A stretch of DNA of 64,000 nt, from NCBI RefSeq assembly GCF_000471645.3, contig NZ_AWGA01000024.1, positions 24,001 to 88,000 on the forward strand, read 5' to 3'. Source of the stretch: Candidatus Schmidhempelia bombi str. Bimp. Its GTDB lineage: Bacteria > Pseudomonadota > Gammaproteobacteria > Enterobacterales > Orbaceae. Within the stretch, counting starts at the first letter, position 1; each line of letters starts with the position of its first letter. The translations under genes were made by a program, and so were the position numbers. Positions 50,742 to 61,828 of the stretch are shown here, one piece after another. The notes below the pieces were generated by a model. That model was not told the origin of the DNA. It saw nothing but the letters and a program-made list of their open reading frames with translations, and did no database searches.

Positions 50742-51803
50742 ATGAATAATGCGCTTATTATACGTTCAGCATTAAGTATATTTATTAGTACTTTGATTAT
50801 CTCATTTTTGCTAACGGTATTTATTTCATCAACTCCGATAATGGAACTACACTGCAGTTTTAACGAAAATTTAATATCAATATTCGATTTTCATTGCGAT
50901 GTTAATCTACATAAAGAAATAGTGTTAGGTATTTTACTCTTTTCTGTTATATTTACCGTGATTGTAACTATAGTATTAAAGTTAAAATGTTTAAAAGCAT
51001 TTATTTTAATGATAGCACTTTCATTTTTGTATATCCCTATGTTAATGCTTGTTATCTACTCATTTAACAGTTCAAGATTAGTCACCGTATGGGCTGGATT
51101 TTCAACTAAATGGTATTATGAATTATTAAATAATAGTGCTTTGATTAAAGCAGTATTATTAAGTCTAAGCATTGCCATAGCGTCAGCAACATGTGCAATC
51201 GTATTGGGGACATTAGCGTCATTAGCTATTGTTCGTTTTCGCCGTTTTAAAGGCTCAAATCTCTTTTCCTTTATGACAACTGCACCTTTAGTTATGCCAG
51301 ATGTCATTACTGGATTAGCCTTACTTTTACTCTTTGTTGCTATGGGACAAACATTAGGTTGGCCTAAAGATCGTGGTGCTATTACTATATGGCTTGCTCA
51401 CACCACATTTTGTGCTGCTTACGTTGCTGTTGTTATTAGCGCAAGATTACGTGAATTGGATAAATCTCTTGAAGAGGCGGCGATGGATTTAGGGGCTAAT
51501 CCATTAAAAGTTTTCTTTATTATCACTATTCCAATGATTGCCCCAGCCTTAGTATCGGGTTGGTTATTAGCATTTACGTTATCATTAGATGATTTAGTTA
51601 TTGCTAGTTTTGTGGCAGGACCAGGCGCAACGACCTTACCAATGCTTATTTTCTCTAAAGTACGCTTAGGGGTGGATCCACAGATTAATGCGTTAGCCAC
51701 CATTATTTTATTAATTGTTGGTATTATTGGCTTTATTTCTTGGTTATTGATTAGAAGAAAAGAGAGACGACAGTTACAATATATGCGTCGAGTTAAGCAA
51801 TAA
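50742..51803 (+). CDS. potI: Putrescine ABC transporter permease PotI with extra N-terminal membrane hairpin
   Basis: Second membrane subunit. From residue 85 it matches PotI: SFLYIPMLMLVIYSFNSSRLVTVWAGFS, TAPLVMPDVITGLALLLLF, EAA loop LEEAAMDLGANPLKVFFIITIPM and LSLDDLVIASFVAGPGATTLP. Between the usual MNN..RS start and the first core helix, about 72 residues are inserted, with helices at about 10-29 and 58-78. A loop of about 28 residues between them contains two Cys (near 38 and 52) that would face the periplasm and could pair. Total 353 residues against 281 in E. coli. It begins two bases after potH. Confidence 0.93.
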   Translation: MNNALIIRSALSIFISTLIISFLLTVFISSTPIMELHCSFNENLISIFDFHCDVNLHKEIVLGILLFSVIFTVIVTIVLKLKCLKAFILMIALSFLYIPMLMLVIYSFNSSRLVTVWAGFSTKWYYELLNNSALIKAVLLSLSIAIASATCAIVLGTLASLAIVRFRRFKGSNLFSFMTTAPLVMPDVITGLALLLLFVAMGQTLGWPKDRGAITIWLAHTTFCAAYVAVVISARLRELDKSLEEAAMDLGANPLKVFFIITIPMIAPALVSGWLLAFTLSLDDLVIASFVAGPGATTLPMLIFSKVRLGVDPQINALATIILLIVGIIGFISWLLIRRKERRQLQYMRRVKQ

Positions 51804-51822
51804 ATCAACAATCGATTTTTAT

Positions 51823-51853
51823 AAAAAACCGAATTAGACATTCGGTTTTTTTA
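51823..51853 (+). terminator. Terminator of the pot operon
   Basis: Stem AAAAAACCGAAT / ATTCGGTTTTTT with a five-base loop and a T run, 20 bases after potI. Confidence 0.92.
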
Positions 51854-52715
51854 TTATTTCTTATAGTAAATTTGTAGCTTATGTAATGAATATTTCACTT
51901 AGCATTGGCACACAATGTGGGTCAGGATTACTTAATAGTTTCTTTTTGGCGCTTTGCTGCTAGTTTATTGTTATTTTTTACTTTTTCTCAATTAATTGGT
52001 TAACTATTTTAAGTACGTTTAACCAAAATTTTTTACAACAGAGTTGATAAGCAAATACGCGTTATAATGGGTATTACGTGAACTATTTATTAGAGCAAAG
52101 GTTTCTTGTGTTAATTGTGCTAGTTCATTGTATTGATAAAGAAAGTGTTAGTGAATTAATGAGTTAGCTAGAGGATTATAACTGTAGACAACGATCTGAT
52201 TTAGGATTGACTAATTTCATTCGGTCGCTACATAAGTCAATAACATAACTTTTCTTAATCTTTATCGTCTTATATAGATTGATTTGCATAGACCATTATT
52301 CTTAATATTTTGTATTATTACTTGTTAATGAGCAGATAAAGTTACAATGTCGATAGGTTAAGGTTTATTCCACTATTTTTTAAGTAGTAGTTAATTTATA
52401 CCATCAGAAAAGCTGATTACTATACCAATATAAAATACTTTCAATGAAAACAAGTCTGATTTTCAACTGTTAGAAGTTATTCTATGCTATTGATATATGA
52501 AATTTTGTTGCTGTACGTGGTTTTTATCAAATTACGTTTTAATTCACAATAAACGGAATAACACATTTTTATCATTTTATATTTTATTTGATTTTTTGGG
52601 TATTAGTGTTGGAAAGAAAATGTTAACGCTATATTAGCATCGATTATACTAACAATTGTAGCGTATGATGGGTAACCTATTAAATATTATATGATTAGTT
52701 TGATTAAATAAATAT
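51854..52715. other. 860-base AT-rich noncoding stretch between convergent potI and the PuuP-like gene
   Basis: No gene can be supported. A 20-codon frame from GTG 52109 (reads LIVLVHCIDKESVSELMS) looks faintly protein-like but is too short to judge; it might be a decayed gene. Confidence 0.45.
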
Positions 52716-52756
52716 AATAAAAAACTACCACAAATCCATTATTGAACTTGTGGTAG
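52716..52756 (-). terminator. Terminator of the PuuP-like gene
   Basis: Minus-strand hairpin CTACCACAA / TTGTGGTAG followed by TTTTTTATT, 25 bases past the stop codon. Confidence 0.85.
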
Positions 52757-52780
52757 ATAAAGGGTAAGCTTAATGCACTA

Positions 52781-54148
52781 TTAATTAATGATATTTTTTA
52801 ATTCATCATCACTCATAGATGGCACTTTTTTGGTAAATAAACGGGTTAAAAATAACAGATAGCAAAAACCAATAATTAACCAAACAAGACCAATCGTCAT
52901 GGCCATTTTATCAAGACTGGTCCATAACCATATTGATAAGATAACACCTATTGTTGGCAATAAACCATATTTAAAGATATTAGCTGCGGTATAATTGTTG
53001 CGGTTAATTAAGTAACTCTTAATCACACATAAATTAACAAAAGTAAAAGCAACCAGCGCGCCAAAGCTTATCATCGAGACCACCAAACTTAGTGGTAGGA
53101 CTAAGGATAATGATGAAAAAATAGCAACAAATAAAATGGCTAAGTGAGGCGTATGAAAACGTTTATGAACCCGATAAAAGATTTTTCTTGGTAAAACGCC
53201 TTCACGTCCCATGGCAAATAAAATTCTTGAAATACTTGTTTGAGCTGTCATGGCAGAAGCAAAAACCCCTGTTAAATAAGCAGCTAAAAAGAAACTTGAA
53301 AGAAAATTTCCGCTAATAAGTTTGAGTTGACTTACTTCACCAACATGATGAACAACATCAAGACTTGCTGTATCTTCTTTACCCACAAAGGTTTGCCAAT
53401 GAGGAAAGGCAATATGAGCCGCATAAGATACGATTAAGAAAATACTGCCAGCAATAACCACTGTCCATAAAATTGCTCTAGGTAATGTTTTTGTTGCATT
53501 ATTGGACTCTTCAGCTAATGTGGCAATTGCATCAAAACCTAAGAATGCTAAACATAAAACGGCCGCGCCAGATAGTAATCCACCAATATCACCTTGATGG
53601 AATAATAATGGTTTGATTAAATTTTCAGGACTTAAATCGGCACCAGAAAAAGCTAAAATAATGAATAACACAATAAAGATTAATTGTAAAACAATTAACG
53701 TAAAGTTGACCGAGTTAATCAATTTTATGCCTAGATAATTTAAAATACTTACCCCAGAAAGGGAGGCAAGGATAAAGACCCATGCAGGAATAAATTCAAA
53801 GCACTCATGTAGATAAAGCCCTAGCACAATATAATTTAAAATTGGTAAGAATAAATAATCAAGCGTTTGTGCCCAACCAACTAGAAATCCCATTTGCCCA
53901 CCAAACGTATGTTGTACATAAGAATATGCAGAACCCGAAAGGGGGAGCAAATTGGTCATACGACAATAGCTTAAAGCGGTAAAAAATATCATAACAAGGG
54001 TAATAACGTAAGCAATAGGCAGATGACCTTGACTCAACGTGGTTACTTGTCCGTACGTAGTGAAAATTCCTAGGGGAACCATATAAGCAAGACCGAAGGC
54101 AACAAGTGCTGGGGTGGTCAAAACACGTTTCATTTTTATTGCGGACAT
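52781..54148 (-). CDS. APC-family amino acid/polyamine permease, PuuP-like
   Basis: A 455-residue APC transporter with about 12 helices. From memory it resembles the E. coli putrescine importer PuuP along its length: start LVAFGLAYMVPLGIFTTYG, PLSGSAYSYVQHTFGGQMGFLVGWAQTLDYLFLPILN, LCLAFLGFDAIATLAEESNNATKTLPRAI, TAQTSISRILFAMGREGVLP and FGALVAFTFVNL. Substrate is probably putrescine or an amine, but related APC proteins carry amino acids. Divergence is enough that I leave the symbol blank. It neighbours potFGHI and lies downstream of an amidohydrolase on the same strand. Confidence 0.8.
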   Translation of the reverse strand: MSAIKMKRVLTTPALVAFGLAYMVPLGIFTTYGQVTTLSQGHLPIAYVITLVMIFFTALSYCRMTNLLPLSGSAYSYVQHTFGGQMGFLVGWAQTLDYLFLPILNYIVLGLYLHECFEFIPAWVFILASLSGVSILNYLGIKLINSVNFTLIVLQLIFIVLFIILAFSGADLSPENLIKPLLFHQGDIGGLLSGAAVLCLAFLGFDAIATLAEESNNATKTLPRAILWTVVIAGSIFLIVSYAAHIAFPHWQTFVGKEDTASLDVVHHVGEVSQLKLISGNFLSSFFLAAYLTGVFASAMTAQTSISRILFAMGREGVLPRKIFYRVHKRFHTPHLAILFVAIFSSLSLVLPLSLVVSMISFGALVAFTFVNLCVIKSYLINRNNYTAANIFKYGLLPTIGVILSIWLWTSLDKMAMTIGLVWLIIGFCYLLFLTRLFTKKVPSMSDDELKNIIN

Positions 54149-54498
54149 GATTAATTTTGCTCTCCTTAGTCCAAAATGACAATAAAAAACGACTAACAGA
54201 GTTTATCGTTACAGTTATCAGCCAAAAAAGCGGCAGCGAATTGTCCCATAATTGGGTAATTATGCAAGTTTTTTTAACATTTTATTTAAATGTAGCTTAA
54301 ATTTTATTAAAAATGGTGAATAAAAAGTTAAATTTGCTAATTTATGACAAAAAATAGTCTAATCAAACAACACGGCTTAACGTAAATATAATATTACAGT
54401 GTTTAAGCGCATTATGATGATTTTAGGTGTTTGATTAACTTATTTGCTATTAAATAAAAATTCCTGCTTTTACACAGGAATTTTTGTAATAGTTACTG
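54149..54498. other. Intergenic region between amidohydrolase and PuuP-like permease
   Basis: No gene. It contains the promoter region of the permease, with ribosome binding site AAGGAG about 13 bases before ATG 54148, and the amidohydrolase terminator at the right end. Confidence 0.5.
54455..54486 (-). terminator. Terminator of the amidohydrolase gene
   Basis: AAAAATTCCTG / CAGGAATTTTT stem with an eight-base loop and flanking T run on the minus strand, just after the stop codon. The two minus-strand genes are thus separate units. Confidence 0.85.
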
Positions 54499-56217
54499 TT
54501 ACTCTGAACGACTAAAGACACATTTACCGCCAACGACTGTTGACAATACCGTGACATGCTCAATTTGTTCAGCGTTAATTAGGAATGGATTGCGGTCAAG
54601 AATAATGACATCGGCAAATTTACCGACTTCAATAGACCCAATTGAATCCTCACAACCTACCGCATAGGCGGCATCAATCGTCGCTGCTCGTAATACTTCA
54701 GTTATCGTTAAATTACGATCAGTATTTAGTCTTGGCGAATTAGCGCTAATCTGACGTGTCATCGCAACTTTAAAATCATACCATTCATTTAATGGATCAA
54801 TAGGCCAATCACTACCAAACGCAACTTTAGCCCCAGCATCAATAAATTTAGCAATTGGCTCTAGTTCAGCAAAACGCTGCTCGCCAATAATTTTTTTATC
54901 ATCATCCATTAACTCTTGGGTCATTCCTGCCCATTGGAATGAGAGTGAGGCAATAGTCTTTAATTCAGCAAAACGCTTATATTGATGTGGAGCAGCTAAT
55001 TCATTATGTACTAAAGCGGGACGGATATCTTTATCCCCTAAATGATTACGCATCGTTTCAATTGCATTGAGTGAGACCTCTATCGCACCTTCGGCAACAG
55101 TATGCATATGTGGATGGAAGCCTTCTTGACTGACCGCGGTCACTAATCCTGTTAATACTTCATTTGGATAATAAAGATCACCATACCGATCTGAAGCAAC
55201 CCAATTAGGTTGTTCTTCTGTTCCTCTATTTTCTAAGTAAGGACTGAGCAATGAGGCAGTCATGATTGGCATATGCAATACACCATCAATAAAGAATTTT
55301 GTATGCTTGATTGCAATACCCGGTTTTGGTTGCCAAGTGGTATCAGTATATTTTTGTGCAAAAGCTTTCATTGCCGCTACTGCATTTGGGATAGCGTCTA
55401 ATGTTGGTGCATCATCAGGGGTAATTTCGCGTGCACCTAATACGCGCATGGTTAATTTATCTTGTTGGCTTAGCTCACTAAAGGCGTCAAATTGGATATT
55501 AAGTGCTCGCGCATCCATTACAGTAGTAACACCTTGACGATTTAATACTTTCTGAACATTTTCAGCGATGACTACCGCTTGTTGATGATTAATACCAGGT
55601 ATGCTATCAAAAGCTCGCATTGCTGGCGCATCTTCTAGTATGCCATTTAATGAACCATCGGCATTACGACCTATTTTACCGTCAGTGGGCTCTGGTGTAT
55701 TATGATCAAGACCAAATAGTTCAAGTGCCCGGCTATTCGCCACTAAAGTATGACAGTCATTGGAGAATAAAATAACTGGACGGCAAGTACGTAAGCTATC
55801 TAAATCAGAACGTGTAATATCTGTACCACTTGGTATCATACCTTGTCTTAACCATGCTCTGACTTGCAACCAATCGTTTTCGCCAATAAACATATCTTTA
55901 TCCAAATGATTTTGTACACGTTCTAGCGTTTGTTCAATAGTTAGACTTTCATAATTGAGGTGACAACCCGATAATTGTAGTCCGCCCCAGAATGGGTGCA
56001 AATGCGAATCAATAATTCCTGGTATCATCGCTTTACCTTGCAAATCCGTTATTAATGTATTTTGATTCACGTATTGCTGGATTTCTTGAGTATTACCGGT
56101 GGCAATGATATAACCATCAGCGATTGCTATCGCTTCACACACGGTATCACTAGTGTTTGCAGTATAAATATAACCATTAATAAAAACGGAATCTGCGTAG
56201 GTATGATTAAAACTCAA
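54499..56217 (-). CDS. Metal-dependent amidohydrolase (Amidohydro_3, YtcJ-like)
   Basis: A 572-residue TIM-barrel hydrolase. I choose TTG 56217 as the start: AAGGA lies about 8 bases upstream, and the first domain strand (DSVFINGYIYTA) follows at once. The frame continues upstream to 56274 without an ATG that fits. Metal ligands: IDSHLHPFWGG (HxH, about 68-70), the barrel Lys in AIKHTKFFIDGVLH, His in HMHTVAEGAIE, His in ALVHNELAAPHQ and Asp in FGSDWPIDP. Family members hydrolyse amides, imides or formamides. The natural substrate is unknown. Proximity to polyamine transporters hints at an amine or amide substrate. Confidence 0.82.
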   Translation of the reverse strand: MSFNHTYADSVFINGYIYTANTSDTVCEAIAIADGYIIATGNTQEIQQYVNQNTLITDLQGKAMIPGIIDSHLHPFWGGLQLSGCHLNYESLTIEQTLERVQNHLDKDMFIGENDWLQVRAWLRQGMIPSGTDITRSDLDSLRTCRPVILFSNDCHTLVANSRALELFGLDHNTPEPTDGKIGRNADGSLNGILEDAPAMRAFDSIPGINHQQAVVIAENVQKVLNRQGVTTVMDARALNIQFDAFSELSQQDKLTMRVLGAREITPDDAPTLDAIPNAVAAMKAFAQKYTDTTWQPKPGIAIKHTKFFIDGVLHMPIMTASLLSPYLENRGTEEQPNWVASDRYGDLYYPNEVLTGLVTAVSQEGFHPHMHTVAEGAIEVSLNAIETMRNHLGDKDIRPALVHNELAAPHQYKRFAELKTIASLSFQWAGMTQELMDDDKKIIGEQRFAELEPIAKFIDAGAKVAFGSDWPIDPLNEWYDFKVAMTRQISANSPRLNTDRNLTITEVLRAATIDAAYAVGCEDSIGSIEVGKFADVIILDRNPFLINAEQIEHVTVLSTVVGGKCVFSRSE

Positions 56218-56667
56218 TGTGGTGTTCCTTCTATAGAAAATATAAGTAACTATTATGTAATAATAGCCGATCATTATCCTGAATTATGTTAGCAAAAGAT
56301 AGCAGATTTCTACGTTCTGGCAAGTAAAAACTATGATCAATTTACTTTGCTATTTAGTTATTAATTAGTGAGTTATCTGAAAAAGGAGTAGTTATAGCTG
56401 TAACACATTGATATGGTAAGAAGCTATTATTGGTTGATTTTAACGCCTATTAATACTATTACTATAAAAAGGTCATATATTTATGAATATGATTTGGGCT
56501 AATAAACTAATAAAGTAACGGTAAAATGTTTTTTAGCCAAGATTGAACAGCGATAAAACTAATTGCTTATTATTTATTTTATTAAATTTTTTTTACGGTA
56601 AAAGCATTGTGTTTATTTTTAAATCATGTTTAAAATGCAGTCCATGTTACAACGTCACTACAAAATT
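56218..56667. other. Divergent region between amidohydrolase and matP
   Basis: 450 AT-rich bases with no supported gene or hairpin. An in-frame extension of matP to 56626 is considered untranslated because homology begins at 56668. Confidence 0.5.
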
Positions 56668-57135
56668 ATGAAATATCAGCAATTAGAAAATCTGGAATGT
56701 GGATGGAAGTGGGCTTATTTAGTAAAAAAGCATCGAGAAGGTGAAACCATCACACGTCATCTAGATCGTGCCGCTGCTGAAGAGGCTGTTTCAGAATTAA
56801 TGGCGTTGCAAAGTCATCCTGTTGATGTCCTTGACTGGATTAATAAACATATGAATGATAGTTTGAATAATCGTTTAAAACAGACTATTAGAGCTAGACG
56901 TAAAAGATATTTTAATGCTGAACAGCAACACTTACGAAAAAAGTCAATTGATCTTGAGTTTTTAGTATGGCAACGTTTAGCTAATTTAGCTAAACGACGC
57001 GAAATTACTTTATCTGAAACGATCATACAATTATTAGAAGATGCCGAACAAAAAGAACAATATGCAAATCAAATGACAACATTGGAAGAAGATCTAGAAT
57101 CACAGCCTTTTATTTCTGAGCAACAGATTAATTAA
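56668..57135 (+). CDS. matP: Macrodomain Ter protein MatP
   Basis: MatP binds matS sites, compacts the terminus macrodomain and tethers it to the divisome through ZapB. ATG 56668 gives [26 protein letters not shown] and 155 residues (E. coli 150). The ribbon-helix-helix region [26 protein letters not shown] and the preceding [24 protein letters not shown] are nearly identical to the family. The C-terminal coiled coil ends with a slightly longer acidic tail. zapB is encoded at 29.7 kb. No matS palindrome (GTGAC-N3-GTCAC) was noticed in the window. Confidence 0.95.
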   Translation: MKYQQLENLECGWKWAYLVKKHREGETITRHLDRAAAEEAVSELMALQSHPVDVLDWINKHMNDSLNNRLKQTIRARRKRYFNAEQQHLRKKSIDLEFLVWQRLANLAKRREITLSETIIQLLEDAEQKEQYANQMTTLEEDLESQPFISEQQIN

Positions 57136-57214
57136 CGTAGTAACGAATTACATAATGGGATAAATCAATTAATCATATTAGCTGATTAAATTTAACAAGA
57201 TTATAGGTATAGAT

Positions 57215-59824
57215 ATGGGTAAATCCCTTGTTATTGTCGAATCACCAGCGAAAGCGAAAACAATTAATAAGTATCTAGGTAAAGAATTTATTGTTAAATC
57301 TAGTGTGGGTCATATACGCGATCTACCCGTTAGTGGTAGTAAACGAACAACACTTGCAAAGGATACTGAAGATAAAAAAGTCAAAGCCAAAGTTAAACGG
57401 ACACCTCAACAGGTGTTAGTTGATCGTATGGGGGTCGATCCCTATCATGATTGGCAAGCCAATTATGAAATTTTACCAGGCAAAGAACGGGTAGTGGCAG
57501 AACTGCAAAAGTTGGCTAAAGATGCCGATGCTATTTACCTAGCAACCGACCTTGATAGAGAAGGGGAGGCCATCGCTTGGCATTTAAAAGAGGTGATTGG
57601 CGGTAATGATGACAAATATCGGCGGGTTGTGTTTAATGAAATAACCAAAACCGCTATTCAAAATGCGTTTCATTCGCCAGCTAAATTAGATATTGAACGG
57701 GTAAATGCGCAGCAAGCTAGACGCTTTATGGATCGAGTGGTCGGCTTTATGCTATCACCGCTGCTATGGAAAAAAGTTGCTAGAGGCTTATCAGCAGGTC
57801 GTGTACAATCCGTTGCTGTGCGATTAGTTGTCGAACGCGAACGCGAGATTCGTGCATTTATTCCAGAGGAGTTTTGGGAGTTGCATGCTGATTTGTTAAC
57901 CGCAAATCAAGCAAAATTACCAATGCAGGTCACCCATTTTAAGGATGAGGCGTATAAACCGAAAAATAAGCAAGACATCGATTTAGCGTTGACTTTACTC
58001 GAAAATAAAGCTTATAAGGTTATTGATCGAGAATTTAAACCGACTAAAAGCCGTGCTTCTGCGCCATTTATCACCTCGACATTACAACAAGCGGCAAGTA
58101 CTCGACTTGGTTATGGTGTGAAAAAAACCATGATGTTAGCGCAACGTCTTTATGAAGCTGGTTATATTACTTATATGCGTACCGATTCGACTAATTTAAG
58201 TCAAGATGCACTTACTATGGCGCGAAGTTATATTGGTGAGCAATTTGGAGAGCGATATTTACCTAAGACAGCTAATTTATATTCCAGTAAACAAAACTCC
58301 CAAGAAGCACATGAAGCAATTCGCCCATCAGATGTTAACTTACTTTCAGAGCAAATTAGCGATATTGAACCAGATGCAAAAAAATTATATCAACTGATCT
58401 GGCAACAGTTTGTTGCTTGCCAAATGACGGAAGCTGAATATGATTTAACAACGATAACGGTGCAAGCAGGAGAATTTAAACTTAAAGCAAAAGGTAGAGT
58501 TTTACGTTTTGATGGATGGACAAAAGTTCAACCCGCTTTAAGAAAAAATGATGAAAACAATATACTACCGATGGTAGCGATCGATGAACAATTAACGTTA
58601 GCCGCGCTATTGCCAAGTCAGCATTTTACAAAACCACCAGCCCGTTTTAATGAAGCGTCATTAGTAAAAGAGCTTGAAAAACGCGGTATCGGGCGTCCAT
58701 CGACGTATGCTACGATTATCTCGACCATCCAAGATCGTGGTTATGTAAGATTAGAAAATCGTCGATTTTATGCTGAAAAAATTGGTGAAATTGTTACAGA
58801 CAGATTAACAGAAAATTTTGTTGATTTAATGAGTTATGACTTTACAGCTCGTATGGAAGATGAACTTGACGAAATTGCCAATAAAGAAGTTCAATGGAAA
58901 ACCGTTCTCGATCAATTCTTCGGTGACTTTTCGGCACATCTTGAATCAGCTGAAAAAGATCCACAGATCGGTGGAATGCGATTAAATCCATTAGTCATCA
59001 CCCCAGAAATTACCTGTCCTAACTGCCTGCGTCCAATGGGAATTAAAACTGCCAGTTCCGGTGTCTTTTTAGCTTGTACTGGATATACGTTACCACCAAA
59101 AGAGCGGTGTAAACAGACTATCAATTTAATTCCTGAACATGAGGCACTAAATATTTTAGAAGATGCTGATTCAGCCGAAACCGAGGCGTTACGTGCTCGT
59201 CATCGTTGTAAAATTTGCCATACTGCTATGGACAGTTATATCCTCGACAGTCAACGTAAGTTACATATCTGTGGTAACAATCCGATTTGTGAAGGTTTCG
59301 AAATTGAAGAAGGTCAATTTAAAGTTAAAGGTTACGAGGGCCCAATCATTGAATGTGATAAATGCGGATCAGACATGCATCTAAAATCGGGGCGTTTTGG
59401 TATTTACATGGGATGCACTAATCCAGATTGTAAAAATACGCGTAAAATTTTAAAAAATGGCGAAGTGGCACCGCCTAAAGAAGATCCAATTGAATTACCC
59501 GAACTTAAATGTAGTAAATCTGATGCCTACTTTGTGTTACGTGATGGCGCGTCGGGTATTTTTCTTGCAGCAAACACCTTTCCAAAATCTAGAGAAACTA
59601 GAGCGCCGTTGGTTGAAGAGTTGATAAGATTTAAAGATCGTTTGCCAGAAAAATTTATTTACCTTACACAGGCACCTACTGAAGATCCTGATGGCAATAA
59701 AACGATAGTCCGTTTTAGCCGTAAGAATAAAGTACAATATATTGGCTCAGAGCTAAATGGGAAAACAACAGGTTGGATGTTACATTATGTTGATGGAAAA
59801 TGGGTAAACGTTAAGAATACTTAA
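57215..59824 (+). CDS. topA: DNA topoisomerase I
   Basis: TopA relaxes negative supercoils by single-strand passage. The 869 residues contain the Toprim domain ([19 protein letters not shown], then [19 protein letters not shown] with the acidic metal triad), the active-site Tyr in [19 protein letters not shown] (about residue 320) and the core motif [16 protein letters not shown]. The C-terminus has Cys4 zinc ribbons ([29 protein letters not shown]) and the last domain without zinc. Length and layout match E. coli (865). Confidence 0.98.
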   Translation: MGKSLVIVESPAKAKTINKYLGKEFIVKSSVGHIRDLPVSGSKRTTLAKDTEDKKVKAKVKRTPQQVLVDRMGVDPYHDWQANYEILPGKERVVAELQKLAKDADAIYLATDLDREGEAIAWHLKEVIGGNDDKYRRVVFNEITKTAIQNAFHSPAKLDIERVNAQQARRFMDRVVGFMLSPLLWKKVARGLSAGRVQSVAVRLVVEREREIRAFIPEEFWELHADLLTANQAKLPMQVTHFKDEAYKPKNKQDIDLALTLLENKAYKVIDREFKPTKSRASAPFITSTLQQAASTRLGYGVKKTMMLAQRLYEAGYITYMRTDSTNLSQDALTMARSYIGEQFGERYLPKTANLYSSKQNSQEAHEAIRPSDVNLLSEQISDIEPDAKKLYQLIWQQFVACQMTEAEYDLTTITVQAGEFKLKAKGRVLRFDGWTKVQPALRKNDENNILPMVAIDEQLTLAALLPSQHFTKPPARFNEASLVKELEKRGIGRPSTYATIISTIQDRGYVRLENRRFYAEKIGEIVTDRLTENFVDLMSYDFTARMEDELDEIANKEVQWKTVLDQFFGDFSAHLESAEKDPQIGGMRLNPLVITPEITCPNCLRPMGIKTASSGVFLACTGYTLPPKERCKQTINLIPEHEALNILEDADSAETEALRARHRCKICHTAMDSYILDSQRKLHICGNNPICEGFEIEEGQFKVKGYEGPIIECDKCGSDMHLKSGRFGIYMGCTNPDCKNTRKILKNGEVAPPKEDPIELPELKCSKSDAYFVLRDGASGIFLAANTFPKSRETRAPLVEELIRFKDRLPEKFIYLTQAPTEDPDGNKTIVRFSRKNKVQYIGSELNGKTTGWMLHYVDGKWVNVKNT

Positions 59825-60506
59825 TTTAGTTAACAGCGTTTTTAATTATCGGTAGAACGTTATTTAGAGTAACTATCTACCGATTATAACGTACAACAGC
59901 ACATAGTCTTTAAAAATGGAAGTAATATTGTTTTTAAGCAATAAGGTTTTAAAGGTGTTATCGGTTTAAATTATGATTAAATTTAATAAATAAGATATTT
60001 TTCTAATCAAATGATTATACATTCTATATATACATATTTTTTCAGCTAAATAATTATTAATAGACTTTAAGTCAGTTTGATCTTATCAATACGTTATATT
60101 TGCTCATCAATTAAATTCTTTAATTATCAGAGATAAGACATTATCTCCATAAAGAAAAATTTTATCATAATGTACCGATTTTTCTCGATATTAACCATAT
60201 CGTTATTGTTGAGGTTTTTCATCAATAGTAGCCAAAATCGTTGATGTCAGCATGTAGCGCGTCATCCCTCTAAATATATCAGTATGATTAAAACAAGTTA
60301 ATATTGATTTTTCTGGTATCATGCTATACATTGGCGTCAACATAAGAAGAATAAGAGATTTTTTAATTAATCATAAGATTAGTTAATTGAGTTAACAGTA
60401 AAATATTTCCCATTTGTTGATAAGGATGGTCAACCAGCTTAGATAATGCAGAGGGATGTATACTGCATGGCTGATCAAATACGGAAAAGTAAGTAAAGGT
60501 GGTTAT
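59825..60506. other. 680-base noncoding region between topA and corA
   Basis: No gene. Directly after topA is a 9-bp inverted repeat ATCGGTAGA (59848-59856) / TCTACCGAT (59876-59884), possibly the topA terminator though without a T run. The long remainder forms the corA upstream region; no known Mg-sensing leader could be recognised. Confidence 0.5.
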
Positions 60507-61451
60507 ATGCTTAATGCATTTGAATTAAAAGATAAATATTTATTACGTTTAGGTAAAGACGATAGCCTAAAAAATGCTAAGTGGATCGATCTTATTGAGC
60601 CTGAAGCGCAAGAGCGGCAACGCGTACTCGATGATTTAGGACAAAATTTAGCCGACAGTGTGGAACTTGACGATATTGAAGCTTCAGCCCGTTTTTTCGA
60701 AGATAAAGATGGTTTACATATACACTCATTTTTCTTTTACGAAGATGCCGATGATCACGCGGGTAACTCGACAGTAGCATTTACTATTCGTGATAATCGA
60801 CTTTATACGTTACGTGAAAGAGAACTACCAGCTTTCCGTTTATACCGTATGCGTTCACGAAATCAAGAACTGCATGATGGCAATGCCTATGAAGTGTTAC
60901 TCGATCTTTTTGAAACTAAAGTTGAACAATTGGCGGATGAAATTGAAAATATTTATAGCCAGTTAGAGGCGTTGGGACGTGTAGTTATGAAAGGTACGGT
61001 AAAAGATGGATTTGATGAACCGATTTCAACGTTAGCTGAATTTGAAGATATCGGCTGGAAAGTTCGTCTCTGTTTAATGGATAGTCAGCGTGCACTCAAT
61101 TATTTAGTAAGACGTGCCAAAATGCCAGCTGAACAACTTGAGCAAGCAAGAGAAGTCATTCGTGATATTGAATCATTGATTCCTCATAACGAGTCTCTCT
61201 TTCAAAAAGTTAACTTTTTAATGCAAGCGGCGATGGGTTTCATGGATATTGAGCAAAATCGTATTATCAAAATATTCTCGGTAATGTCAGTGGTATTTTT
61301 ACCGCCAACGGTAGTTGCTTCTGCCTATGGGATGAACTTCGATTTCATGCCAGAAACACATTGGGAATATGGCTATCCTTTTGCTATTTTATTTATGATT
61401 GCCGCGGGGATTGCACCATATCTTTATTTTAAAAAGAAAAAATGGTTATAA
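60507..61451 (+). CDS. corA: Magnesium transporter CorA
   Basis: CorA is the pentameric Mg/Co channel of the inner membrane. ATG 60507, with AAAGGTGG upstream, gives [16 protein letters not shown] and 314 residues (E. coli 316). The cytoplasmic funnel carries [23 protein letters not shown] and [16 protein letters not shown]. The pore helix is [25 protein letters not shown] with the GMN selectivity motif, and the second helix is followed by the basic terminus YFKKKKWL. Confidence 0.97.
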   Translation: MLNAFELKDKYLLRLGKDDSLKNAKWIDLIEPEAQERQRVLDDLGQNLADSVELDDIEASARFFEDKDGLHIHSFFFYEDADDHAGNSTVAFTIRDNRLYTLRERELPAFRLYRMRSRNQELHDGNAYEVLLDLFETKVEQLADEIENIYSQLEALGRVVMKGTVKDGFDEPISTLAEFEDIGWKVRLCLMDSQRALNYLVRRAKMPAEQLEQAREVIRDIESLIPHNESLFQKVNFLMQAAMGFMDIEQNRIIKIFSVMSVVFLPPTVVASAYGMNFDFMPETHWEYGYPFAILFMIAAGIAPYLYFKKKKWL

Positions 61452-61477
61452 GCCGAAGAATAAAAGGACATTAAGGG

Positions 61478-61503
61478 TGGGTATAATTTTATGCCCATTT
61501 TTT
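61478..61503 (+). terminator. Terminator of corA
   Basis: Stem TGGGTAT / ATGCCCA (one G-T pair) with loop AATTTT, followed by six T residues. Confidence 0.85.
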
Positions 61504-61828
61504 ACTTAAAATATTATTAATTCACTAAAGCAATTTATTATACCTTTCATTTATTGTTACTGATATTAGGTAATAGTTATCTCAGATTATTAATGGTATT
61601 AACCTTTATAGCGTTTAATTAGTTTTATCTCATAAGGTAGATATAACATATAGCAGAAAATAATAAATCCTATCTGGTTATTTCAACTCGTCATGTAAAG
61701 TGTTGTTACTTGTGCTATAGAATAGGGTTACTAGTTCAATAATAGCGAAGAATGTGTTATGGGCAAGCGCCTTGTCAATAATTTTAATGATATAATTGAT
61801 TCTATGGACAAGTGATGAGGTAAGTAAA

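Noticed and set aside
52109-52168. Short frame after potI as a possible gene
   Set aside because: Only about 20 codons with a GTG start and no ribosome binding site; no family recognised.
56626-56667. Upstream extension of matP
   Set aside because: The 14 extra residues have no counterpart in the family, and homology begins exactly at ATG 56668.
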